Below, piece by piece: positions 13,101-19,041 of a stretch of DNA of 64,000 bases. The notes under the pieces are model-generated. The model made no database searches. It saw only the letters and a program-made list of their open reading frames with translations, and was not told where the DNA came from. The position numbers and the translations under genes are program-made. The stretch's first letter is position 1. Each line of letters opens with the position of its first letter. The stretch comes from Zoogloea dura (GTDB lineage Bacteria > Pseudomonadota > Gammaproteobacteria > Burkholderiales > Rhodocyclaceae): assembly GCF_012927165.1 (NCBI RefSeq), contig NZ_JABBGA010000002.1, positions 1-64,000 of the forward strand, written 5' to 3'.

Positions 13101-16100
13101 GATGTCGGTGGGTGCGTCATTGACGCCGGTGATCGCGATCGTCGAGGTGATCGACAGCGCCGCGGTATCGGCACCACCGTTGGCAGTACCGCCGACGTCA
13201 CGAACGCTGGTCAGGGTCACCACGCGATCCGTGGTGGCCGGCGATTCGCTGGTGTTGCGATAGGCCAGTCCGGACACCACGCCTTGCAGCGTGCTGGCGG
13301 GGACACCCCCGCTCTTGCCGATGGTCACCGTGGCCAGCCCCCCGCTCAGGGAGACGCCAACCGTCAGGCCATTGCTTGCGGTCGTCACGCTGTTGCCGTT
13401 GGTGAGCGCGACATTGCTGCCATCGACGCTCAGGATCTCGCTGCTGCCGTTGGCAACATTACTCACGGTCAGCACCAGTTGATCGAGCTTCTCGCCCGCT
13501 TCGATCGCCGACACGCTGACCCCGCTGAACAGGGACACGGCAGCGCCGTTCTCGGTGAAGCCCGGAGAGCTTCCTGTGGCGCTCAGGGTGGGTGCGTCAT
13601 TGCTTCCGCTGAGATTGACGGTCAGCACTGCACTGCCCGTGGCCGGGCTGCCATTGGCATCGGTCGCCGTCACCGTGAATGTGTCGGTGGGCGCGGCCCC
13701 CGCCGCCAGGTTGTCGATCGCAGCAGCATCCGGCACATAGACGTACTTGCCCATGTCCGGCCCGCTGCTCACCAGGTAGAGGGTGCCGTAAGTACCGGCC
13801 TTGGAAATGTCGTAAGTGAGCCCGCCATCCACGAAGCCCGCGGAGGTACTGGTGGGAGACTGGATGCCGTAGCTGGCGATGCCGTCAGCATCCGTCGCGC
13901 TCAAGGTCCCTGACTGGTTGCTGAAGGTATCCGCAGCCGCAGTGTCCGTGAGATTGATGGCCGAGGGGGTGGTCAGCACCGGCGCAGGATTGAATGAGGC
14001 TTCAAAGCTGCCGATATTGGCGCTGGCCGCCACATAGTTGCCAGCCGTGTCACGCACCTGGCTGGCGGCAAGGGCGATCGTGTAGGTGCCAGCGTCGGCC
14101 CCATCCCAGGTGCCGCCCGGCGGCGTGATACGGTAGGTCACCGTGTTGCCGGAACGTGAGACGTAGGCAGCGGTTGACGAATAGCTGTTGGGGCCTGTGA
14201 CGGTGATGTCGTTGCTGTCGAAGCTGGCGGCATCCAGGCCGCTGCCCGAGTCGGCATAGGTCACCGTGAAGTCGTAGGTGGAGCCGCCCGCGCTGTTCAC
14301 ATTGCCGGCCGACACGCTGCCGATGGTCGGGGCAGTATTGTCAATCGTGACCGTGCCGGAGGACGCCGCGCTGACGTTGCCGCCCGCATCCACCGAGTAC
14401 ACCTTGTAGGTGCCGTCGGCCAGGCCCGTGGTGGCCAGCGTGGTGTTGGAATTGGCCGTGCTGACCGTCGCTGACTTTGCCGAACCCGCGGTGACGAGCG
14501 CATCCAGGGACGCCAGGTCGGTGACGGTGGCGCCGGAACTCACCAGGTAGGCCTTGCCGGTCTCCGAGCTCTGGGCGGCGGTGACGCTGGTGCCGGGCTT
14601 CACCGCCACCGAGGTGACGGACGCCGTCGGCGCCGACGTATCGATCGTCACCGACAGGGACGCCGAGGCCGCAGACTCCGTTCCGCTTACCGTCTGCTTA
14701 GCCGTGATGCTGTGAGTTCCGGCCCCAAGGGTGGAGCTGGTGATCGTCCAGTTGCCACTCCCGTCAGCCGTCGTGGTACCGAGCAGGGTCGAGCTCTCGT
14801 AAAGCTTGATGGTCGCCCCTGCGCTGGCCCCCGAACCGGTGAATGTCGGGGTCGTGTCCCCGGTGATGTTGTCGGTGCTGCTGATACCGGTGTCCGAGGC
14901 GGTGGTCAGGTCGGGCGCACCGGGTGCGGCCGGCCCGGCGACGGGGAAGATGAAGTTCGCAAGGGTGAAAGTGTTTTCATCGACCCCCGGGAAGAAAGCA
15001 TTGAGGGTGGGATTGCCGCCATCGTCATTGAACTCCAGCCAGGCGCCGGTCGTTCCACCCTTCCAGTTGCTGACAGTCGATCCGTCGTACTGGGCCGAGG
15101 TAAAGTTGATGTCATATGACGACCACGTCGAAAAGTCGGTTCCATACGCGACCTTGATCGCGTAGTTCGGGACGTTCGACGGATCAATGACGGCCCCCAA
15201 GGCAGACATGTCGATCTTGTCCTGGGAAACATCGAAATTGCTGATCACGATGATGTTGTTCAGCAGATGCCACTGGCCGTTATTGTTGTAGAGGCCACCC
15301 CACGCGGTGTACAAGACCGTCCCGTTGGCGGCCTCGGCCGGCAGGACAAAGATGTCTGCTTCTCCGTTGGTCCCCGAATACGCATCTACCGGCCCCGTCA
15401 TATTGATGGTGCCCAGGATTCCGGCGTAGTCGCGGGACAGATCGATGGACGGGGCCTCCACGCTCCCCGTCGCATACTCGAGCTGCCAGTCTCCACCCAG
15501 GGGGGCCGCCCCCGTCATGTCGGTGGAGGCCGCAACATCGGCGCCCGTCACCTCGGCAAGCCGCCCGAGCAGGTCTACGCCAGGCTGCCCTGCCGCCACC
15601 TTGCAGCCGTACACAAGAATGTCGCCGTTCCCGGTCAGGGCGGCGCCGATGGTCGCCAGCTGATTCTGGTAGGCATCCAGATTGGCATTCGACAGGCTCA
15701 CCGAACCGAGCGTCACCGAACCGCTCGTACCGTGGCTGAAGAGATGAATGGCGTCATAGCCGCTGTGGGTCTCGGCCCACCGGGCGATCTGCGCCACCCC
15801 GTCCTGCGCGCCGTCGATCAACCGGACCTCGATCCCCTGCCCGATTCCGCCCAGCAGGCTCTGGTAGTCCGCCACATGCGTGTCGATGAACACCACTTCA
15901 CGTCTGCCATGGTTCAACTCCGGGACCGCCTCCCGCAGCAACACCGGCTCCGTCACAAAACCGGCTGCCCGGCCCGCATCCTGCCCGGGGGCGCTCTGCT
16001 CGGCGTGGGCGGCGAAGGCCTCGGCGATCGCGGCAGCGTCGCGCAAAGGCACATCATTGACATGTGCATCCACCGTCGCCACGGCGGCCCCATCGAACAT

Positions 16101-16331
16101 GAAACGCTGCTCGAGCGCCAGCGGGCGCAGCACGCTGCGCAACCGTGAAGCCGGCGGTGCTTGCGCCGGATGCCCGCCCCTCCCCAGTAGATCCCCCGCG
16201 TCGAGTGTTGCCAGACTGGCATCCAGCCCCTGACTGCGCGAGGCAGACTTGCCCCGGGAGCGCACGATTTCGGCAGTGGCGACAAAAGTGCGGCTGACCT
16301 CGTTCCAGATCGAGCGGTAGATGCGGTTCAT
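1..16331 (-). CDS. Giant repetitive surface adhesin, ESPR-like start, two DUF4347 domains (3' end beyond window)
   Basis: One frame stays open from the ATG at 16331 to the window edge, giving 5443 codons without the C-terminus. Residues 1-27 match the ESPR seen at the start of large type V proteins (MNRIYRSIWNEVSRTFV), but no hydrophobic h-region follows. An LEPR-like motif (LALEQRFMFDGAA) lies near residue 70. DUF4347 domains, with their HLFSHGTSG and HLVSHGSSG motifs, lie at about 145-300 and 1770-1920. Between and after them are many Ig/cadherin/Bap-like modules (GVDAADF, SGSGSLGL, SGSNDAPT motifs), three near-identical fibronectin-like modules (about 2290-3070), a propeller-like block (about 3255-3630) and VCBS-like repeats from about 5057 to the edge. 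The family serves as biofilm adhesins. Placement after TolC and fusion-protein genes suggests type I-like export. Any C-terminal secretion signal or RTX repeats would be outside the window. Exact ligand unknown. Confidence 0.9.
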   Translation of the reverse strand, partial: MNRIYRSIWNEVSRTFVATAEIVRSRGKSASRSQGLDASLATLDAGDLLGRGGHPAQAPPASRLRSVLRPLALEQRFMFDGAAVATVDAHVNDVPLRDAAAIAEAFAAHAEQSAPGQDAGRAAGFVTEPVLLREAVPELNHGRREVVFIDTHVADYQSLLGGIGQGIEVRLIDGAQDGVAQIARWAETHSGYDAIHLFSHGTSGSVTLGSVSLSNANLDAYQNQLATIGAALTGNGDILVYGCKVAAGQPGVDLLGRLAEVTGADVAASTDMTGAAPLGGDWQLEYATGSVEAPSIDLSRDYAGILGTINMTGPVDAYSGTNGEADIFVLPAEAANGTVLYTAWGGLYNNNGQWHLLNNIIVISNFDVSQDKIDMSALGAVIDPSNVPNYAIKVAYGTDFSTWSSYDINFTSAQYDGSTVSNWKGGTTGAWLEFNDDGGNPTLNAFFPGVDENTFTLANFIFPVAGPAAPGAPDLTTASDTGISSTDNITGDTTPTFTGSGASAGATIKLYESSTLLGTTTADGSGNWTITSSTLGAGTHSITAKQTVSGTESAASASLSVTIDTSAPTASVTSVAVKPGTSVTAAQSSETGKAYLVSSGATVTDLASLDALVTAGSAKSATVSTANSNTTLATTGLADGTYKVYSVDAGGNVSAASSGTVTIDNTAPTIGSVSAGNVNSAGGSTYDFTVTYADSGSGLDAASFDSNDITVTGPNSYSSTAAYVSRSGNTVTYRITPPGGTWDGADAGTYTIALAASQVRDTAGNYVAASANIGSFEASFNPAPVLTTPSAINLTDTAAADTFSNQSGTLSATDADGIASYGIQSPTSTSAGFVDGGLTYDISKAGTYGTLYLVSSGPDMGKYVYVPDAAAIDNLAAGAAPTDTFTVTATDANGSPATGSAVLTVNLSGSNDAPTLSATGSSPGFTENGAAVSLFSGVSVSAIEAGEKLDQLVLTVSNVANGSSEILSVDGSNVALTNGNSVTTASNGLTVGVSLSGGLATVTIGKSGGVPASTLQGVVSGLAYRNTSESPATTDRVVTLTSVRDVGGTANGGADTAALSITSTIAITGVNDAPTDITVSTSTINQSAAGVGASVATLGVLDLDVGDTHGYALVSGTGDTNNNLFVVDGGVLKVGNTALTPGSYNLRLRVTDSGTGSLAYEKAVTITVSDDVGPTFDAAGSVPADGAAGVAPSANLQLSFNEAIALGASGTIELRDLTTNTVVQTWDLSNPAHVGAGNGQVSVSGMTLTLNPTASLAEATHYAIRISTSAIEDSAGNPFAGIGDDTTLDFSTGVTDSAAPVLQSIQRGTPVGETTNSGTLTFTLKFNEAVTGADTADFQLSASGTAGGTLSQVTGNGSDTLTLTVTGVTGTGTLGIDLAGAQNITDIGGNALANGDPASDQVFNVDRDLPSVISINRIGNDTSVSGSTAQFLVIFSEAVKNVSAADFSLVAGGTVSGQIAAVSGSGTAAIVVTVNNLGGAGSLGLSLAGGYSVDDLAGNALGVATPDSGVSETYLVDADAPTAVSITRLGDALTNATTLSFQVVFNEPVNGVDAADFVLSTTGSASGTIASVSGSAGSYTVSVTGVSGSGSLGLAFAGSQNITDEGGRAFAGTLPSLAETYRVDNSLPDVTAINRAGVNQIAAGTPSSAVFTVVFSEAVSGLSAADFTVTGSAANTGISSVSSTDGKVFQVTVGGVNGSVGQTLGLDFTGSVSDALAQVGSASFTTGQQYTIGGLLLNEGALDQAALDALLGVNRDGMVKVVAATGPATEVVIIDSRVPGLAEQLGQVRAGVDVWLLDAGSSATAQISSILSGYSGLAAVHLVSHGSSGEVHLGAENLSSATLPGYTATLAAWGNALSGSGDLLVYGCDVGKGVAGSQFVAQLAQAIGADVAASDDLTGASWLGGDWVLEVAQGNIDAPSIVVSAFNGTLIDPITFDFTSGTVTDSGTVVTQKINGVTLTTTILNASGNTSSTDVTVSGGKLTDTTNQGKTLRFTFSVPSDVSSFKVGYSANSGVASSFTITGTEVGGGTRTYTPSVATTSGQTYLIDLSGTNNWGNLTKLEVSVASSGVVTFFADDFIMTPSNPAPSDIEISSTLAPQGVAGVRIANLRAADTDQTLATDTVTFSEVTDSSDLFTVSSSGVLSLSAGKSLANGATASITIRATDSVSNTYDETFTITGGAYTAFSVASSTEYSLVYGGANVLTASYTNTHYTPTNSDAFYVLFPEGTAADVLYDDADETYGGWIGYNASLLEALDGYSALSNGQKIIFLSGSGSGIDTFAIRDQYYVVTVGTADTTPPTFDVAPAASSIATTGFDLSASLDEAGKIYYVVVANGATAPTAAEVKAGTASGGGAALGSGNQAVASSPFSHTFSLSGLSAGTAYDVYVVAEDSAGTPNVMLSPTKLDVTTSAAPPVFSSGTTANFAENASGTVYDAELSSSSGTVTYSLSGADAGRFDLNTSTGVLSFKSAPDHEQPKDAGTDNVYNVTIRATDDNGSTDRTVAITVTDANDVNFSSADNASITGGTSLTRSVTAGLTANITFSTGSFLNIYAPGENAGFPGGIYAYSGTVSEQELVITAESGYTFDLGSFKIAPDIGQGSTSVKVRFTSGGQTYEDTYPLTLDGSAGYTLVVPSTHPVNDVTQVTLWVSAYAEFQDIEITDIQVLDVAPSFDVAPAASNIAATGFDLSASLDEAGKIYYVVVASGATAPTAAEVKAGTASGGGAALASGDTTVGSTPFTGSVSVSGLSAGTGYDVYVVAEDNAGTPNLMATPTKLVVTTSAAATGTDVIFDADGADVISPDVSVASATPSKNITITNAGETLNLSLTGGSSGFYVDTLSNLFSLLTEVPADGYAGKVIFTQNDDFTNSVTASITGKVFDLNSLYLQEVNADPDTFVITTNDGKSVTVNRAAGTGGVVDLSGNADFKGISSFTITTQDGNFVLHLDSIDLRNIHVPASDTTPPSFDVAPAASNIATTGFDLSASLDEAGKIYYVVVANGATAPTAAEVKAGTASGGGAALGSGNQVVVSSPFSHSFSLSGLSAGTDYDVYVVGEDDSGTPNVMASPVKVDVSTASSPVPTIANLADTLNYTIGSAAQIIDQGTAAAVTDGDSADFDTGVLTLSGVGTGDVIQIRNQGTGAGQIGVSGNDVTYEGTVIGTYSGGLVSTLTVTFNANASAAAVSALLQNLTYRNDIAESGTAHTLTLTLSDGDGNTSAPVQLSINATTTASTSANLLIKVGTDNVYNNSGTLGGYNAALDSGATSVVDAVPGGLDGLGTTFSDTDAIFSYQGKLYGLFGNPAETGRGFRFASYDGTEVVYLANEAFEALGSVTIADGKIFFVANLVGGGPEVYQFDVASSTLTHVGGTHNQAGIQFYAGDLYFFTQNYEVARWDGSAVQVVWAAKTNAATFTNVMVVMDSKLYFGAQQPVGEGPSNAVYNAEIYAYDAATGNVSQLTDRNAATNIYSTEMPKHLVVHGDKVFFAGTNSADPQNLATVNDHNLISVDGSGNIVTEFSTGNDGWVFGTWSIDGSLYFAARLGGDTFTNLYKYNATGSATNLTGFTSGTYSISDVTAYAAMIYFTVSVPEGGGGLYRYDGTTVSQVGGFPSLNTGGGIKETFDPGLVVFDHQLAPVVTNTADLVGIVAGASTLVSPALTVTDIDSSTLNGATVTVTVGKQAADTLTFTAASGITGSYDSDTGVLTLSGTATAAQYQAVLRSVTFNASATAGQREFQFRVTDGEGNQSWGNSPAGRAYIAVAEAGSSVTTVGFDTDPTAGGKVGTVDIADSNLGSLQVIAPLDGSPTPTYGIEYSAGTASLTIVSDWNANPNLVTIKSANGAEFDLQGFRFTDSIDVQGDVGDLVITGFKDGAQTTQTTVRINLYGPQTTVILPTGFNNVDEVRIESGADTRNMYSGGAFGGLLDDIMVLSRPSGPSIASATYDASTGTLAVTTTGLTAGNAIDETRLTLKGEGGATYTLTESGSITATSETSFTIVLSAADKAAVSQILNKSGGSSTDATTYNLAAAADWYGSGNADLTGNAVTVASVPLPAITSATYDAGTGVLVVTGSGFTRAAGAANDIDVTKLSLIGTGGGASAFTLTGDTSDVEISSDTEFTITLGSADRAALNAILNVNGTEYSAGNLYNLAAADDWARGADAALTITDGTSGVTVSGNNPAPVLTTPTTISLNDTAAADSFSNQTGTLSATDADGVASYGIQGGTAGSYTVDGDSFQVSKAGSYGSLYVNSSTGAYVFVPDAAAISAVAGGATPSETFTVTATDGHASPATGSATLTVEVSGANDTPATPTLDGSTSDSLAQSTASAGATVGALAATDAETGSLTYTLVSGAGSTDNARFSIDGGSLKVGGSALEAGSYSVRVRVTDAGTPAAAWSEQVLTITVTDDVAPTFIGNQSAPADNATGVAPTASLVLKFSETIVAGSGTVSLVNVTTGAVVETFDVATGIGSAGGSLSISGDTLSLDPGSDLAQSTQYAVQVPAAVVKDGADNPFGGTSGNTSYNFTTGSTDTTAPSVTIVEVGDPIQPNAGSVTVRFSEPVQNVDISAFRLTRDGVPVDISGLTLSGSGNEYSLDLGSVTGVDGEYVLTLDPSLASTPITDSSGNALPLGATDSFTIDTTAPSGATIVRASASPTSASGVNFTVVFGEAVSGVDAADFELVGSATGGASIAGVTRISDSVYSVAVSGLSGSGTLGLNLKSSGTGIADRAGNALAGGATGQLYTLDAGLPAVLSITRNSQEVTAADSVSFTVSFNEAVSGVDATDFIIDKGDGVTASSGDVSVSGSGTTYTVTVANVAGDGRLSVDLKASGTGIIDGTSHAISGGFSSGESYLIDNTLPVISASQSFDLPENMGTGFVIGQVRVSDANRVTGYSIVSGNADGYFAVDADGVITLTAAGAAAGAASSDYETTPNSFTLGVVATDEAGNASASVDVGIQVLDEEENQAPVVAAPLTSAADEGDSAYDIDLLDGASDPDAGDVLAVSAVTYTVDGVATGNAGADLPGGLSRTDATLSVDPDDAAFDDLAAGETRVIVVSYQVADGNGGSVAQTATLTITGSNDTPTVTAGTPTATLVEAGGVANGTAGIASSTISLSKGDLDGTAEWDSAWLLANGWSTADAGLTYTKAGTYGTATFTVASGQVAYALDDADSDTQALAAGASVTDSFSVQVSDGSATASVAAVFQISGSNDTPTVTAGTPTATLVEAGGVSNGTAGTASSTISLSKGDLDGTAEWDSVWLLANGWSTADAGLTYTKAGTYGTATFTVASGQVAYALDDADSDTQALAAGASVTDSFSVQVSDGSATASVAAVFQISGSNDTPTVTAGTPTATLVEAGGVANGTAGTASSTISLSKGDLDGTAEWDSAWLLANGWSTADAGLTYTKAGTYGTATFTVASGQVAYALDDADSDTQALAAGASVTDSFSVQVSDGSATAS
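7132..9450 (-). repeat. Three dispersed ~330-bp fibronectin-like modules inside the adhesin gene
   Basis: Blocks at about 7132-7461, 8012-8330 and 9121-9450 encode nearly the same module, with motifs GFDLSASLDEAGKIYYVVV, APTAAEVKAGTASGGGA and YDVYVVAEDSAGTPN. Long stretches are identical at the DNA level although the sequences between the blocks are unrelated. This suggests gene conversion or recent copying. Confidence 0.85.
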
Positions 16332-16349
16332 ATCAATCTCGCAACAAAC

Positions 16350-16357
16350 GGGGGGGG
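16350..16357. repeat. Eight-G homopolymer tract between fusion-protein and adhesin genes
   Basis: Eight G residues on the + strand (C8 on the coding strand) lie 19-26 bases upstream of the adhesin ATG and 5 bases after the stop of the fusion-protein gene. Tracts of this length can slip during replication. Here it would change leader length, not the reading frame. Confidence 0.6.
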
Positions 16358-16361
16358 TTGC

Positions 16362-17171
16362 TTACTGGACAGCCGGCGGCGTCATCACGACCTTGCCGCT
16401 CATGCCTGCGATGAGTTCGGGAAATCTGCCGTCGATGACGGCGTTGAGCTTGACCGACTGGCTGACCGGGTCGACCCGGGCGCCGATGCGCTGAACCTTG
16501 GCGGGGTAGCTCCTGCCGGTCTCGTCGATGCGGACCTGGAAGGTCGAACCGGACTTCACCCAGGCCAGCCACTTGCTGGGCACGATGAACTCGAGCTCAA
16601 GCTGGGAGTCATCGATGATCTCGAGCATCGCCTGGCCGGGCTGCACGTATTGCTGCTCGCGCACCTTCTGCTCTGCTACCCGCCCATTGAAGGGGGCCGA
16701 CGCAGAACACTTGGCGATCACCGCCGCATTGGCGGCAACTTCGGCCCGAGCCTTGTCCACCTCGGCGGCGGACAGCTCCAGCTCAACCTTGCCCACCGAG
16801 TTGAGCTCAGCCAGGCGCTTGTTGGCGCTCCAGGTCTTGTCGGCGGCGCCGAGGGCAGCCTTGGCCTTGTTCAGCTGGGCCTGCTGCAGGCTGCAATCGA
16901 AACCCACCAGCGCCTGCCCGGCCTTGAAGGTTCCCCCCTCCGGCACCGGGAGGCGATTGATCTTGGCCCCGATCTCGGCCGCCAGCGTGGTGTAACGGCG
17001 CGGCATGAGCTGGGCGCGGATCTCCCGCGCCTCAAGGGCGCTGGGCCCGGCTGGCGCGGCAGGACGCACCGGCTCGGGAGCCGCCAGCGCGACGCTGCTG
17101 CCCAGGCACGCGGCCAGCAGCAGACCCGCCGGGCCACGGACGGCCCAGGACTGTCTGTCAGGAAGACGCAT
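16362..17171 (-). CDS. Periplasmic membrane fusion protein (HlyD/RND adaptor family)
   Basis: 269 residues, at the short end for the family. A signal peptide (LLLAACLGSSVALA, about residues 17-30) is followed by the first half of a lipoyl-like domain (GAKINRLPVPEGGTFKAGQAL), a helical hairpin (about 95-155), the second half (SAPFNGRVAEQKVREQQYV) and a beta-barrel domain (about 180-265). It lacks the long N-terminal transmembrane helix of classical HlyD proteins and so resembles RND-type adaptors. It starts 5 bases after the upstream TolC-like stop codon and ends 30 bases before the adhesin start, so the three genes form an operon. Its likely role is bridging an inner-membrane exporter and the TolC-like channel for adhesin export. 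No exporter ATPase gene lies in the window. Confidence 0.85.
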   Translation of the reverse strand: MRLPDRQSWAVRGPAGLLLAACLGSSVALAAPEPVRPAAPAGPSALEAREIRAQLMPRRYTTLAAEIGAKINRLPVPEGGTFKAGQALVGFDCSLQQAQLNKAKAALGAADKTWSANKRLAELNSVGKVELELSAAEVDKARAEVAANAAVIAKCSASAPFNGRVAEQKVREQQYVQPGQAMLEIIDDSQLELEFIVPSKWLAWVKSGSTFQVRIDETGRSYPAKVQRIGARVDPVSQSVKLNAVIDGRFPELIAGMSGKVVMTPPAVQ

Positions 17172-17176
17172 CGGAC

Positions 17177-18727
17177 TCAGTCCCGGGGAGCGGCGGCCTG
17201 GGGTGCCGGCGGCAGCTTGCCGGCCTCCCAGCTCTGCAGCGAACGGGATACGGCGGCAGTCAGGTCGGCCAGCGGCATGGTGTCGCTCCCCTCCACCGAC
17301 AACTCCATGCCCAGGGTGGCCTGCAGGCGCGAAGCAGCCGCCTGCACGTTGGACATGGCCTGGTAACGACGCAGCGACGAGAGGATGCTGGCGGTCTGTT
17401 GAGATACCCGCTCCAGCTTGGTCTGCTTCTGTGCCAGCTCCTGGTTGCTGACGTGGGCGACGATACGACCGTCCACACCTGCGATGGAGTCGGCACGCGC
17501 AAACTGGCGGGTTGCGTTGGCGTACTGCAAACGGGCGATATGGAGCTGGGTCAGCACCACCATCTGGGTCGCCACCCGCTTCTGGTCCGCCAGGGCCACC
17601 CCGGCTTCGGCCAGACGCATCTGCGCCGGCAGGCCGAGCAGGCCGAGCAGATTGTAGGAGAGCTGCACCCCCGCCTCGTTCCAGGACTGATTCACCAGGT
17701 AGGCATCATCGCTGCGCTTGATACCGTAGTTGAAGGACAGGCCGGGGAAGAACTTGAGCATGGCCCGGCGGGTCTCCTCCTGGGCGATGCGCGCGTTGTA
17801 CATGCTCTCCCGGAGATCCGGGTTGAAGGCCAGCGCCTGAGTCTCCATCGCATCAACCGGCGCATCCAGCCAGGCGGTCTGGATCTCGCCCGCGGGCTCG
17901 ACCACCGAAATCGGCTGGGTGTGCGGCAGACCGACCAGGGCGGCCAGCTCGATGCGGGCTGAGGACAACTCCTGCTCCACCGCCTCCAGCAGGCGGAGGT
18001 TCTCCAGCAGCTGACGCTGGAAGCGCAGCGGCTCGAGGGGCGAACGCAGCATCTCGCCCTCGGCCTTGCGGGCGTCCTGCAGGGCACTTTCAGCCTCCTG
18101 GATGGTTGCGCGCACGGAGACATTCAGCTTGTCGGCCGCGGCCACACGCCAGTAGGCGGTCCGCACGTCCTGCACCAGGGTGTGGATCGCCTTGCGGCGG
18201 CGCTCGGCGGCGATCAATGCGCGGTCGCCGTTCTGCTTGGCTGCGTAGTAGCTCTGCCCGAAATCGAGCAGGCTCCAGGACAAACCGAGGTCGGTGGTGA
18301 CGGCCTCGGCACTGCTGGAGATGGTGCGCGCACCGATCAGCGCCCCCGTCTCGAGGTCGCGGCTCGAGGTCAGCAGATCCTTGTCGCGGTACCGATAGCC
18401 CGCCGATGCAACCAGCTTCGGCAGCATGTCGAACTTGCCAGCCTCGAAGGTGCCAGCCGCGACGGCCTCCTCCATGGCCTTCAGGCGGCGCTCGGCGTTG
18501 TATTTGATGGCGCGGGCCACAGCCTCCTCAAGGCTCAGGGGGCCACTCAGGGGCACCACGTCTTTAGCCTGGGCCACCTTGTCCGCCTGGGCGGTACCCA
18601 GCACCTCGGAGGGCTGCAATGCCTGGGGCGTAAACGAGGCGCAGCCGGTGAGACCGGCTGCGAGTATCAGGGCGAGAAGCGTTCTGGACGAAACGGCGGT
18701 CGGATTCGTGCTGAAGTTCTTGTTCAT
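17177..18727 (-). CDS. TolC-like outer-membrane efflux lipoprotein
   Basis: 516 residues. The signal peptide ends in a lipobox (AGLTGC) with acylated Cys29, as in NodT/OprM-type lipoproteins. The body has the family's two similar halves with long helices rich in Ala, Glu and Gln (about 85-300 and 300-490), including FNPDLRESMYNARIAQEE and the related first-half motif AIKYNAERRLKAMEEAV. TolC trimers form the outer-membrane channel of type I and RND export systems. This gene heads the operon TolC-like, fusion protein, giant adhesin, so a dedicated role in adhesin secretion is likely (inference). The ATG at 18727 is the first in-frame start giving a proper signal peptide. Confidence 0.88.
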   Translation of the reverse strand: MNKNFSTNPTAVSSRTLLALILAAGLTGCASFTPQALQPSEVLGTAQADKVAQAKDVVPLSGPLSLEEAVARAIKYNAERRLKAMEEAVAAGTFEAGKFDMLPKLVASAGYRYRDKDLLTSSRDLETGALIGARTISSSAEAVTTDLGLSWSLLDFGQSYYAAKQNGDRALIAAERRRKAIHTLVQDVRTAYWRVAAADKLNVSVRATIQEAESALQDARKAEGEMLRSPLEPLRFQRQLLENLRLLEAVEQELSSARIELAALVGLPHTQPISVVEPAGEIQTAWLDAPVDAMETQALAFNPDLRESMYNARIAQEETRRAMLKFFPGLSFNYGIKRSDDAYLVNQSWNEAGVQLSYNLLGLLGLPAQMRLAEAGVALADQKRVATQMVVLTQLHIARLQYANATRQFARADSIAGVDGRIVAHVSNQELAQKQTKLERVSQQTASILSSLRRYQAMSNVQAAASRLQATLGMELSVEGSDTMPLADLTAAVSRSLQSWEAGKLPPAPQAAAPRD

Positions 18728-19041
18728 GTTCTCGAAGCGATTGGGTTCGAAGAGTTCAGAGCCAGTCGGGGCCCCGGCGCGCAGCGATCCGATTATTGCT
18801 GATATTTGAAATATTTTGTAAGGCGAAAACTCTCAAACAACATGGGGCAATAAAGAAATAGGCTCGGCCTGTTGACTTGCATCAAACTCCGCAATAGCAG
18901 ATACGAAATCGCGAGAACGCCTTATTTACGGTGCGAGACCGGAAAAATTAAGCGAAAAAGTAATCGTGAAAATATGCACACAAACAATGTGCACAAGCAC
19001 CCATGGAAATAAGAACCGTATGGCCTGCCGGACAAGGGCCG
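18728..19041. other. Intergenic region upstream of the secretion operon
   Basis: 314 bases without a credible gene and noticeably richer in A+T than the flanks. It holds an FNR-like box (18872-18885) and an inverted repeat TGCACA-N7-TGTGCA (18975-18993). The latter could be an operator or part of the 3' end of the upstream nine-gene operon. The promoter of the TolC-like gene must lie here. Confidence 0.6.
18872..18885 (-). promoter_or_regulatory. FNR/CRP-family binding site candidate
   Basis: TTGACTTGCATCAA matches the FNR/ANR consensus TTGAT-N4-ATCAA at 9 of 10 defined positions. It lies about 150 bases upstream of the TolC-like start. A class II arrangement would put a -10 element near 18845-18850, where the minus strand reads TTTATTGC. 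This suggests oxygen-linked control of the adhesin secretion operon; unproven. Confidence 0.45.

Noticed and set aside
18975-18993. TGCACA-N7-TGTGCA inverted repeat as a strong terminator or operator
   Set aside because: Only six paired bases with an unconserved spacer and no T tract. I keep it as a note only.
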